Shown here in pieces: positions 17,698-24,853 of a stretch of DNA of 34,700 nucleotides; the stretch's first letter is position 1, and every line of letters begins with the position of its first letter. The notes under the pieces were generated by a model. That model was not told the origin of the DNA and made no database searches. It saw nothing but the letters and a program-made list of their open reading frames with translations. This stretch comes from an uncultured Colwellia sp. (GTDB taxonomy: Bacteria > Pseudomonadota > Gammaproteobacteria > Enterobacterales > Alteromonadaceae). Location: contig CAJXPG010000027.1 of the NCBI GenBank assembly GCA_913057925.1, forward strand, positions 1 to 34,700, in the 5' to 3' direction. Position numbers and translations under genes: made by a program.

Positions 17698-18264
17698 ATG
17701 GAGAATCGTACTAAGTCGTTTATTTATGCGGCTATTATCGGTCTAATAATTGTCGCAATATTTTTAGGTTTCTTATCGAGTTTGGCAAATCCAGTGTCAT
17801 GGATTCTTATCGCGGTATTAGTGCTAATTCCTGTGCTATATAAAAGAAAAGCAAACCCTGAAAAAGTCCAGTGGCGCGAGGATTACAGCGTAGGTATTGA
17901 ACATATTGATGACGACCATAAAAAGCTCATCGGCTTATTAAACAACTTCACCATTGCTTACGATTACGCCATGAGTGAGAGTTTTGAAAAGGAAGCGTTA
18001 AACGAATTAATTAGCTACACAAAGTATCATTTCAATCGCGAAGAAAAACTAATGGAAGAGAATGAGTATCCCGATTTAGTAGCCCATAAAGCACAGCATA
18101 AAGTGATGATTGAGCAGGTAGAAAACTTTGTACAGCTGTACAATGAAAAAGGTCATGATGCATTAGATGAAATATCAAAATTCCTCTCTGACTGGTTAAT
18201 AAATCATATAAATGGCACGGATAAGCAATATTCTGAGCATTTACATAATAAAGGAATTTATTAA
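17698..18264 (+). CDS. Membrane-anchored bacteriohemerythrin
   Basis: This is a 188-residue protein with two N-terminal membrane helices (~8-27 and ~33-48) and a C-terminal hemerythrin domain with a non-heme di-iron site. All seven canonical ligands are visible: H74 (DDDH), H111 and E115 (HFNREE), H130 and H134 (HKAQH), H170 and D175 (HINGTD). Hemerythrins bind oxygen, and some relatives bind NO. Position next to nirS and between FNR-like boxes suggests expression with nitrite respiration and a role in oxygen or NO handling at the membrane; this is inference. AGGGG precedes ATG 17698 by 8 nt. Its own terminator isolates it from the d1 operon. A decayed paralogue lies at 34424-34609. Confidence 0.93.
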   Translation: MENRTKSFIYAAIIGLIIVAIFLGFLSSLANPVSWILIAVLVLIPVLYKRKANPEKVQWREDYSVGIEHIDDDHKKLIGLLNNFTIAYDYAMSESFEKEALNELISYTKYHFNREEKLMEENEYPDLVAHKAQHKVMIEQVENFVQLYNEKGHDALDEISKFLSDWLINHINGTDKQYSEHLHNKGIY

Positions 18265-18296
18265 CAGTTAATCACCCAGTAGTTACAATTGAAAAC

Positions 18297-18328
18297 AAAA
18301 TGAGCTTACTAGAAAGCTCATTTTTTTT
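18297..18328 (+). terminator. Terminator of the hemerythrin gene
   Basis: AAAATGAGCTT (18297-18307) pairs with AAGCTCATTTT (18314-18324) around a 6-nt loop, with eight T at 18321-18328. It lies about 35 nt after the hemerythrin stop. Confidence 0.93.
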
Positions 18329-18369
18329 GCCTAAAAAACCTTAAAATATTGGCGATAACTCTCCCTTAG

Positions 18370-18383
18370 ATGATTTAAATCAA
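18370..18383 (+). promoter_or_regulatory. FNR/DNR-like box upstream of nirC
   Basis: ATGAT-TTAA-ATCAA matches TTGAT-N4-ATCAA in 9 of 10 positions and lies in the only gap between the hemerythrin terminator and nirC. CATGAT at 18410-18415 could be the -10 element, about 4 nt beyond the ideal spacing. It probably drives the nirCFDLGHJEN operon. Confidence 0.65.
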
Positions 18384-18486
18384 ATAATCGTTTCCTTTCC
18401 TGTTCAAACCATGATCTTTAACAAAAAACTAATTCCCTAAGCGCTGTAAGGTTAAAACATCTTAATAACAGCACAGCAGAAATAGA

Positions 18487-18834
18487 ATGAGTCCTCAAAT
18501 AATCAAGTTATTCGCCCTACTCTTGCTCTCTCATTTATTGACTATTAGCCATGTTGCTGCGAGTGAAAAACCGTTATCTAATGAAAGAAAAGCTCAACTA
18601 AATCATATTGTTAAACAAGACTGTGGTTCTTGCCATGGTATGACGCTAAAAGGGGGCTTAGGCCCAGCTTTATTAACCGAAAACCTCAAAGGTAAAACAG
18701 TAGCTTTTTTACAACATACTATTTTATACGGTCGTGCTGGTACTGCTATGCCGCCATGGAAGAGCTTACTAACAGAGCAAGAAGCCTTATGGATTTCCCA
18801 GCAGTTAAAAGCGGGAACAGTTGTTGATCATTAA
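18487..18834 (+). CDS. nirC: NirC-type periplasmic monoheme cytochrome c
   Basis: This is a 115-residue protein with a signal peptide (~1-25, ending SHVAASE) and one heme motif, CGSCH at about 46-50, followed by GMTLKGGLGPAL, and a distal methionine candidate in GTAMPPW. This matches NirC, a small c-type cytochrome encoded in nir clusters that can give electrons to NirS or serve in d1 maturation. It is the first gene of the d1 operon, after an FNR-like box. The ribosome site before ATG 18487 is weak (AGAAATAGA). NirM/c551 is a less likely identity, given length and operon place. Confidence 0.88.
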   Translation: MSPQIIKLFALLLLSHLLTISHVAASEKPLSNERKAQLNHIVKQDCGSCHGMTLKGGLGPALLTENLKGKTVAFLQHTILYGRAGTAMPPWKSLLTEQEALWISQQLKAGTVVDH

Positions 18835-18901
18835 GCCAAGAAAAATCCTTAGCTTTATTTTGTAAACAAGAATAATGAATAGATTAATCATAGGAAAGCG
18901 A

Positions 18902-20140
18902 ATGAATAACCCATTAATAAAAGTCGCAGCTATCAGTTTACTCGCAACAATGCTTGGTGCGTGTACTAGCTCGAACGTGCCTAACCAGCATCAAGCCAGT
19001 GCCTCGGCATTACGTTCTACCGGTGATATGGGCGTTATTATTGAACGAGCTACTGGTCAAGTACAAGTCGTTAACCATACCAATAAAAATGTATTAGCTG
19101 AAATAGACGGATTAGGCGATTTATCTCATGCTTCTATCGTTTATTCTCGCGATCAACGTTACGCCTATGTTTTTGGCCGCGATGGTGGTTTGACTAAAAT
19201 AGATATTCTTAAAGACAAAATCGACAAACGAGTTATTCAATCAGGCAACAGCATTGGCGGTGCCATCAGCCAAGATGGCAAGTTAGTTGCGGTGTCCAAT
19301 TACACGCCGGGTGGCGTGAAAGTATTTGATAGTGAAACCCTAGAACTTGTCGCTAATATTGAAGCGACGGTTGTCCCTTCAAAAGGGAAAACTAAAGATG
19401 GACAAGCTTACCGCTCAAAAGTGGTTGGTTTGGTTGATGCCCCCGGTAATAAATTTGTTTTCAGCTTATTTGATAGTCATGAAACTTGGGTAGCTGACTT
19501 CTCAAGTGGTAAAGCAGAAATTACCAAATTTAAAGATATTGGCTTATTTCCCTATGATGCACTAATTAGCCCTGACGGTCGCTACTACATTGCCGGTCTA
19601 TTTGGTGAAGATGGAATGGCGTTACTTGATTTATGGCATCTTGATAAAGGTGTTAAACGTATCCTAGGCGACTATGGTAAAGGCGATAAAAAATTACCTG
19701 TCTATAAAATGCCACACTTAGAAGGTTGGGCAATGGCTGGTGACTACGCTTTTATGCCTGCAGTAGGTCAACACAAGGTATTAGTAGTTAATACTAAAAC
19801 TTGGCAACAAGTCACTGAAATTGAGGCGCATAGCCAACCAATATTTGTTATGGCGCAACCTGATAACCGACAAATTTGGGTTAATTTTGCCTACCCTGAC
19901 AATAATACCATTCAAGTCTTTAACTCTGAAACCTTTGAGCTAGTTAACACGCTAACACCTGGTCCGGCAGTGTTGCATATGGAGTTTACGCCACGTGGCG
20001 AGCATGTATGGATGTCGGTCCGTGATAGTAATGAAATACAGGTTTACGATACACAAACTCAAGCATTATTAAAAACCATACCCTCGAAAAGCCCAAGTGG
20101 CATTTTCTTTACCAATCGTGCTCATCACATAGGGTTGTAA
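18902..20140 (+). CDS. nirF: NirF, heme d1 biosynthesis lipoprotein
   Basis: This is a 412-residue, propeller-type protein related to the d1 domain of NirS but without the c-heme domain. A signal peptide ends in a lipobox, LLATMLGAC, with Cys21 as the likely lipidation site, consistent with known membrane-anchored periplasmic NirF. The d1-domain-like segments are YVFGRDGGLTKIDI, KMPHLEGWAM and VLHMEFTPRGEHVWMSV. NirF acts late in the d1 pathway, on the product of NirJ. ATG 18902 is chosen because AGGA lies 6 nt upstream and gives a clean signal peptide; the in-frame ATG 18875 would add nine residues and has no ribosome site. Its last codons and stop are echoed at 20248-20271. Confidence 0.93.
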   Translation: MNNPLIKVAAISLLATMLGACTSSNVPNQHQASASALRSTGDMGVIIERATGQVQVVNHTNKNVLAEIDGLGDLSHASIVYSRDQRYAYVFGRDGGLTKIDILKDKIDKRVIQSGNSIGGAISQDGKLVAVSNYTPGGVKVFDSETLELVANIEATVVPSKGKTKDGQAYRSKVVGLVDAPGNKFVFSLFDSHETWVADFSSGKAEITKFKDIGLFPYDALISPDGRYYIAGLFGEDGMALLDLWHLDKGVKRILGDYGKGDKKLPVYKMPHLEGWAMAGDYAFMPAVGQHKVLVVNTKTWQQVTEIEAHSQPIFVMAQPDNRQIWVNFAYPDNNTIQVFNSETFELVNTLTPGPAVLHMEFTPRGEHVWMSVRDSNEIQVYDTQTQALLKTIPSKSPSGIFFTNRAHHIGL

Positions 20141-20247
20141 CAATGATTCATATTGAAGTGCAAGTGCACAGTTCATCGAAGGAAAACTTATTTGGTTGTT
20201 TACTCCCAAATACCCTCAACATAATTTTCTTCAACCTTTTCCACAAA

Positions 20248-20276
20248 CGTGCACATCATATAGGGCTATAAAGATG
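20248..20276 (+). repeat. Second copy of the nirF stop/SD/start junction
   Basis: CGTGC-CATCA-ATAGGG-T-TAA occurs at 20117-20140 (the end of nirF) and at 20248-20271, 20 of 24 bases identical, each followed by two bases and an ATG (20143 and 20274). Both copies encode RAHHIGL and a stop. The 42-codon frame from 20143 to 20271 between them ends with this second copy and is probably a by-product. The second AGGG is the ribosome site of nirDL. Confidence 0.75.
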
Positions 20277-21338
20277 ACAAGTAATAGCGCCGTTATCTCA
20301 CAGCTACAACAAGATATTATTAATAATTCGCAAAAGGGTTTCCCGCTTTGCGCTAGGCCATATCAAGCAATTGCCACGCAGTTAGCAAAAGCAAATATTA
20401 TTACTGATGAACAAGCGGTTTTTAACGCAGTAACAGCACTGGCTGAGCAGCAAGTTTTATCACGAGTAGGACCGGTATTTGATCATAAAAAAGCAGGTGC
20501 CAGCACGTTAGCAGCGCTCGCAGTTCCTGAAGAAGAGTTAGATAAAGTCGCCGGCATAGTGAATCAATTTGACCAGGTCAATCACAACTATGGTAGAGAG
20601 CACAGCTACAATTTATGGTTTGTGGTTACGGCCAGCGACATGGTGGCGCTAAAAAGCACACTTGCCAACATTGAATTACTGACAGGTTTACCGGTATTAG
20701 TACTGCCAATGGAAGCGTCTTACCATATTGATTTGGCGTTTAGTATCAATGTGACAGGTAAAGAAAGTCCCGTTATAACTACAGTTAACGCTGACGCTAA
20801 AAAAACCAAAAGCCAGCATGATGCATTAAATGAAATAGAGAAAAGAGCCTTACGCACTTTCATTGAAAAAGGGCTCCCCGATCATTTATCTCCCTATCAA
20901 TTGGTCGCAGAGCAACTTGGACTAACTGAGGCACAAGTCATTGGACAAATTGCACAGTGGCAGCAAGAGGGCCTAATACGTCGCTTTGGTCTAGTCATCA
21001 AACACAGAAAGCTTGGTTATGATGCCAATGCCATGGTGGTTTGGAATATTCCTAACCAAGACATGGATAGCATTGCACAACGATTAGCAAAGTGTGCGCC
21101 CGTCTCGCTTTGTTACCAGCGTCCTCGCCGCCTGCCAGATTGGCCTTATAATTTGTTTTGCATGATACATGGCACAGATAGATCCTTAGTATTAGCGCAA
21201 ATAGCCCAAATCACAGAACAACTCTCCTTAGAGGCAATCGAAAAAGATGTTCTCTTTAGTTTTAAAGCCTACAAGCAGCACGGCGCTCGTTACGCAAAAG
21301 TAGCGTCTAATAAAGCTGCGAACAAAAAGCAAGGATAA
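20274..21338 (+). CDS. nirDL: NirDL, fused siroheme decarboxylase subunit
   Basis: This is a 354-residue protein made of two AsnC/Lrp-type units in tandem. The first (~1-165) is NirD-like: a helix-turn-helix start (FPLCARPYQAIA), LSRVGPVFDHKKAG, LAALAVPEEELDKVA and HNYGREHSYNLWFVV. The second (~186-345) is NirL-like: LIRRFGLVIKHRKLGYDANAMVVWN and CYQRPRRLPDWPYNLFCMIHG. With NirG and NirH it decarboxylates siroheme to didecarboxysiroheme in the cytoplasm. The helix-turn-helix is not expected to bind DNA. Fused NirDL is known from some denitrifiers; others keep two genes. ATG 20274 follows AGGG by 8 nt; the open frame extends to 20196 without a ribosome site. Confidence 0.92.
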   Translation: MTSNSAVISQLQQDIINNSQKGFPLCARPYQAIATQLAKANIITDEQAVFNAVTALAEQQVLSRVGPVFDHKKAGASTLAALAVPEEELDKVAGIVNQFDQVNHNYGREHSYNLWFVVTASDMVALKSTLANIELLTGLPVLVLPMEASYHIDLAFSINVTGKESPVITTVNADAKKTKSQHDALNEIEKRALRTFIEKGLPDHLSPYQLVAEQLGLTEAQVIGQIAQWQQEGLIRRFGLVIKHRKLGYDANAMVVWNIPNQDMDSIAQRLAKCAPVSLCYQRPRRLPDWPYNLFCMIHGTDRSLVLAQIAQITEQLSLEAIEKDVLFSFKAYKQHGARYAKVASNKAANKKQG

Positions 21339-21342
21339 GCAG

Positions 21343-21897
21343 ATGGACAGCGTCACTTTAGAGCAAACAACTCAGCAGGCCACTCCGCCGACACAAGTTT
21401 CTTCTGCTTCTACCGCGGTGAACAAAGAAAAAATTTGTCATGAAATAGCCGAGCTTTCTGCGTTAGATAAAAGCTTGATTAACTTATTACAACACGGCTT
21501 GCCGGTGTGCGAACGTCCATTCGAGCAAATAGCGAATGAACTAGGCAGTACTGAAGCAGAGGTTATTCAACATTTAAATGAATTAAAAGCCAGTCGAGTA
21601 TTAAGTCGATTTGGCCCTATGTTTGATGCGGTTTATTTAGGTGGTGCTTTTACGCTTGCGGCCCTTGCGGTCCCAGAAGAAGACTTTGAAAAAGTGACAG
21701 AACAAGTCAATGCCTTTGAACAAATTGCACATAACTACCGCCGAACGCACCGTTTCAATATGTGGTTTGTTATCGCCACCGAAGCTGCCGATGAAATTGA
21801 ACAAGTTATTGCAGCTATAGAAGAAAAAACAGGGTTGAGTGTGCTTAACACACCAAAACTTAAAGAGTTTTACGTCGGCTTGTACTTACCGGTTTAA
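21343..21897 (+). CDS. nirG: NirG, siroheme decarboxylase subunit
   Basis: This is a 184-residue AsnC/Lrp-like protein of the NirD/NirG class, homologous to the first half of NirDL: LLQHGLPVCERPFEQIANELG, LSRFGPMFDAVYLGGAFTLAALAVPEEDF and HNYRRTHRFNMWFVIATE. It lacks the PR-rich NLFxMIHG segment of the NirL/NirH class. It starts 4 nt after nirDL with an AAGGA ribosome site overlapping the nirDL end, so coupled translation is likely. The assignment between NirD and NirG types rests on operon order. Confidence 0.9.
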   Translation: MDSVTLEQTTQQATPPTQVSSASTAVNKEKICHEIAELSALDKSLINLLQHGLPVCERPFEQIANELGSTEAEVIQHLNELKASRVLSRFGPMFDAVYLGGAFTLAALAVPEEDFEKVTEQVNAFEQIAHNYRRTHRFNMWFVIATEAADEIEQVIAAIEEKTGLSVLNTPKLKEFYVGLYLPV

Positions 21898-21971
21898 GTT
21901 TTGATAGCCAGAAGTTATCGCAACTCTTTATAAAATTCACATTTAACATTTTTACCATGGCAAGGCAGATT

Positions 21972-22520
21972 ATGTCAGACGAAATAACCACTTTAGAAAA
22001 ACCGAGTTTAACAGCGTTAGAGCGCCAGTACATTCTTCTCACCCAAAAAGGCTTACCCATTATTGAAAAGCCTTATCATGCTATTGCCGAACAAATGCAG
22101 ATTAGTGTCGAACAAGTACTGGCATTAACCAAGGATATGCTAGAACGCGGCATTATTAGACGCATTGCCGCAGTGCCAAACCACTATAAGTTAGGCTACC
22201 AATTTAACGGTATGACCGTTTGGGATATTGATGATGAACAAGCTGAAAAATTTGGCGACGCCGTTGGTCGCCTACCTTTTGTAAGTCATTGTTACCTTAG
22301 ACCTCGCCATTTACCTCACTGGAATTACAACTTATTTGCCATGGTGCATGGAAAGACGCCCGAAGCAATAGCTAAGTATCGGGGTCAGATCAAAGAATTG
22401 TTAAAAGAGGTATTGGTAACGCGCAACAATGATTCAAGTCAAAACATCCCCAGTAAAAGTAATGATATGTTAACAAGCACTGAGATACTGAAAAAAACAG
22501 GTTTGCGTTTAAAAAGATAA
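21972..22520 (+). CDS. nirH: NirH, siroheme decarboxylase subunit
   Basis: This is a 182-residue AsnC/Lrp-like protein of the NirL/NirH class, homologous to the second half of NirDL: GLPIIEKPYHAIAEQM, IIRRIAAVPNHYKLGYQFNGMTVWD and CYLRPRHLPHWNYNLFAMVHG. It completes a four-unit NirDLGH set. ATG 21972 is preferred because AAGG (21962-21965) is 6 nt upstream; the in-frame ATG 21957 has no ribosome site. The gap to nirG is 74 nt. The last ~35 residues are polar and vary in this family. Confidence 0.9.
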   Translation: MSDEITTLEKPSLTALERQYILLTQKGLPIIEKPYHAIAEQMQISVEQVLALTKDMLERGIIRRIAAVPNHYKLGYQFNGMTVWDIDDEQAEKFGDAVGRLPFVSHCYLRPRHLPHWNYNLFAMVHGKTPEAIAKYRGQIKELLKEVLVTRNNDSSQNIPSKSNDMLTSTEILKKTGLRLKR

Positions 22521-22597
22521 CCTAAGAAAGCTAATTTCTGGGAAAACTCATTTTTAAACCAACCGAGAGCAACGCCCTACGGCAAGGTAAATATAAA

Positions 22598-23818
22598 ATG
22601 TTTAGAATTTCACAGTTATTAAAAACACTTCATGATGATATGGCGGAATTTAAGCCAGTAAAGGCGTCAAGAAAAATGCCTGGCCCTGTCGTTATTTGGA
22701 ACTTAATTCGTCGTTGTAATCTGCGTTGTAAACACTGTTATGCAACGTCTTTAGACATTGATTTTAAAGATGAACTTTCAACAGAGCAAGTTAAAGCAAC
22801 TATCGATGATTTGAAAGTAGCGCATGTGCCAGTGTTAATTCTTTCAGGCGGTGAGCCACTACTTCGTCCTGATATCTATGAAATAACCGCTTACGCCAAA
22901 GAGAAAGGCTTTTATGTTGCTCTTTCAACTAATGGCACCTTAATTGATGAATCAAACATCGAACAAATAAAAGCTGCAGATTACCAATATGTTGGCATCA
23001 GCATTGATGGTTTAGAAGCGTTCCATGATGAATTTCGTCGCCAAGTAGGCAGCTTTAAAACTTCGATGCACGCTATCAAGCTTTGTAAAGAAGCCGGTAT
23101 AAAAATTGGTATGCGCCTTTGTTTAACCCAAGACAACGAAAAAGACTTACCTGCCATGCTAGATTTAATGGAAGAGAATCAAGTAGATAAGTTTTATCTC
23201 TCACACCTAAACTATTCTGGACGTGGTAAGCGAAACGCTGAAAGAGATGCCATGTTTAAAATGACTAAAGACGCCATGGAGTTATTATTCGAGCGTGCTT
23301 GGTCACACATCAATCAGGGTATAGTTACCGACTTTGTAACTGGTAATAATGATGCCGACGGTCCTTTTTTATTGCGGTGGGCTACCAAGAAGTTTGGAAA
23401 AACTCACCCTGAATGCGTTGAAAATTTAAAACAACGCTTAGTTAATTGGGGCGGTAATGCCAGCGGCGTTAATGTTGCCAACATTGATAACACCGGCACC
23501 ATCCACCCTGACACTTACTGGTGGAATCATCCTATTGGTAATGTGAAAACTGAAAAGTTTTCTGATGTCTGGCGCGATACCCAAGACCCACTCATGCTTG
23601 GCTTTAGACAGAGTCCACGCCCAGTGAAAGGTCGCTGTGCACAATGTAAATACTTAAACATTTGTGGCGGAAATACCCGTACCCGCGCTTTTGCACAAGC
23701 AGGAGATGCTTGGGCTGAAGATCCCGGCTGTTATTTAGACGATATTGAAATTGGCTACACTGCACCAACAGATCGTGGCCAAGCAGAGCAGCAAATCCAG
23801 TTTAAAGAAGTTTCATAA
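22598..23818 (+). CDS. nirJ: NirJ, radical SAM enzyme of heme d1 biosynthesis
   Basis: This is a 406-residue radical SAM protein. The CxxxCxxC cluster motif is CNLRCKHC (C40, C44, C47), followed by SGGEPLLRPD, and a SPASM-like second cluster region in the C-terminus has C347, C350, C356 and C378 (CAQCKYLNIC and GCYLDD). NirJ removes the propionate side chains of didecarboxysiroheme, a step that needs two iron-sulfur clusters. NCBI-style annotations may call it a heme d1 biosynthesis radical SAM protein. An AAGG lies 10 nt upstream of ATG 22598. It sits between nirH and nirE, as in Pseudomonas. Confidence 0.95.
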   Translation: MFRISQLLKTLHDDMAEFKPVKASRKMPGPVVIWNLIRRCNLRCKHCYATSLDIDFKDELSTEQVKATIDDLKVAHVPVLILSGGEPLLRPDIYEITAYAKEKGFYVALSTNGTLIDESNIEQIKAADYQYVGISIDGLEAFHDEFRRQVGSFKTSMHAIKLCKEAGIKIGMRLCLTQDNEKDLPAMLDLMEENQVDKFYLSHLNYSGRGKRNAERDAMFKMTKDAMELLFERAWSHINQGIVTDFVTGNNDADGPFLLRWATKKFGKTHPECVENLKQRLVNWGGNASGVNVANIDNTGTIHPDTYWWNHPIGNVKTEKFSDVWRDTQDPLMLGFRQSPRPVKGRCAQCKYLNICGGNTRTRAFAQAGDAWAEDPGCYLDDIEIGYTAPTDRGQAEQQIQFKEVS

Positions 23819-23828
23819 TAACGATAAA

Positions 23829-23906
23829 GCCACCTTGAAAGTGGCAAAGAACCATTTTAATTAGCCATAAAGCCGTCCTAGCTATTAATTATTTATATAG
23901 GGCTTT
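23829..23906 (+). other. Two hairpins in the nirJ-nirE gap
   Basis: GCCAC (23829-23833) pairs with GTGGC (23841-23845), and AAAGC plus CCTA (23869-23880) pairs with TAGGGCTTT (23898-23906) with a 3-nt bulge. The second lies 5 nt or so before the nirE ribosome site AAGGCGAG. Neither is followed by a clear T run, so they may modulate message stability or translation, not end it. Confidence 0.4.
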
Positions 23907-23925
23907 AAAAGAATAAGGCGAGAGC

Positions 23926-24780
23926 ATGAAAAGCATAGATAACAACAAAGCATTAGAAACATCGGTAAGAGGAAAGTCAGTATTAAGGCAAGGTGAAGTT
24001 GCTTTAGTCGGTTCAGGTCCTGGAGATGCTGAATTACTAACCATTCGAGCTATGCGCTTTATTGAGCAAGCACAAATTGCCATTTACGATCGTTTAGTTA
24101 GTGATGAGATCCTCGATTTACTTCCCGAAAACTGTGAACGTTTTTATGTCGGCAAAGAGCAAGCTAAACACTGTGTACCTCAAGATAAAATTAATGAAAT
24201 CTTAGCTGAGCAAGCAAAACTTGGTAAAAGAGTTTTACGCTTAAAAGGTGGCGACCCCTTTATTTTTGGCCGTGGTGGTGAAGAAGCGGAGTACTTATTA
24301 CAAAACGGTGTTAGCTGTCATGTTTGTCCAGGTGTCACTGCCGCATCAGGTTGTACTACTTACTCAGGCATACCTTTAACTCATCGTGGTGTGGCTCAAG
24401 GTTGTACTTTTATCACAGGACACTTACAAAACGACGGTCAATTAAATCTTCCATGGCAAAGTTTAGCTTCAGATGCACAAACAGTGGTTTTTTATATGGG
24501 TATTAATACCTTACCTACCATTGCTAAAGAGTTGGTTAACCATGGTAGAAAAGCAAGCACTCCGGCAGCACTTATTTATAAAGGCACTCAACCTGAGCAG
24601 CAAACTTACCGTGGCACTATTGACACCTTAGCAGACCTTGTTAAAAAGCATGATATTAAACCGCCAACACTGATTGTTATTGGTGATGTCGTTAATCAGT
24701 TAACGGAACAACAGTTGACCACTCCTGGCTTTTTAGATGCTAATGACTACATACAAGTTCAAGATATTAAATCAGCATAA
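23926..24780 (+). CDS. nirE: NirE, uroporphyrinogen-III C-methyltransferase (SUMT)
   Basis: This is a 284-residue tetrapyrrole methylase that transfers two methyl groups from SAM to uroporphyrinogen III to make precorrin-2, the entry point of the d1 pathway. Signatures are ALVGSGPGDAELLTIRAMR, IYDRLVSDEIL, RLKGGDPFIFGRGGEEAEYL, CPGVTAASGC and the SAM-contacting ITGH. It is a stand-alone SUMT with no CysG dehydrogenase/chelatase part, so siroheme formation needs another enzyme elsewhere. AAGGCGAG precedes ATG 23926. It could also be called CobA-like; operon position settles NirE. Confidence 0.95.
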   Translation: MKSIDNNKALETSVRGKSVLRQGEVALVGSGPGDAELLTIRAMRFIEQAQIAIYDRLVSDEILDLLPENCERFYVGKEQAKHCVPQDKINEILAEQAKLGKRVLRLKGGDPFIFGRGGEEAEYLLQNGVSCHVCPGVTAASGCTTYSGIPLTHRGVAQGCTFITGHLQNDGQLNLPWQSLASDAQTVVFYMGINTLPTIAKELVNHGRKASTPAALIYKGTQPEQQTYRGTIDTLADLVKKHDIKPPTLIVIGDVVNQLTEQQLTTPGFLDANDYIQVQDIKSA

Positions 24781-24797
24781 ATTGTCTTTGCATTACC

Positions 24798-24832
24798 AGC
24801 TTGCCTTTATAAAAGTCTTATAGAGGCAAGCT
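24798..24832 (+). other. Strong intercistronic hairpin between nirE and nirN
   Basis: AGCTTGCCTTTATA (24798-24811) pairs with TATAGAGGCAAGCT (24819-24832), 14 bp with one G-T wobble, around a 7-nt loop (AAAGTCT). No T run follows, so it is not a classical terminator. It could stabilise the upstream message or lower nirN expression. Confidence 0.6.
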
Positions 24833-24853
24833 CAATCTCAACAGGTTTAGCGC

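Noticed and set aside
18487-18834. Cytochrome gene as nirM (c551)
   Set aside because: Its heme surroundings (CGSCHGMTLKGGLGPAL) and place directly before nirF match NirC better; no separate nirM is seen in the window.
20143-20271. 42-codon frame between nirF and nirDL as a gene
   Set aside because: It ends with the copied nirF tail and has no family or composition support; treated as a by-product of the junction duplication, though a translational role is left open.
20196-20273. Extended N-terminus of NirDL from 20196
   Set aside because: The added residues have no match to NirD and there is no ribosome site; AGGG 8 nt before ATG 20274 fixes the start.
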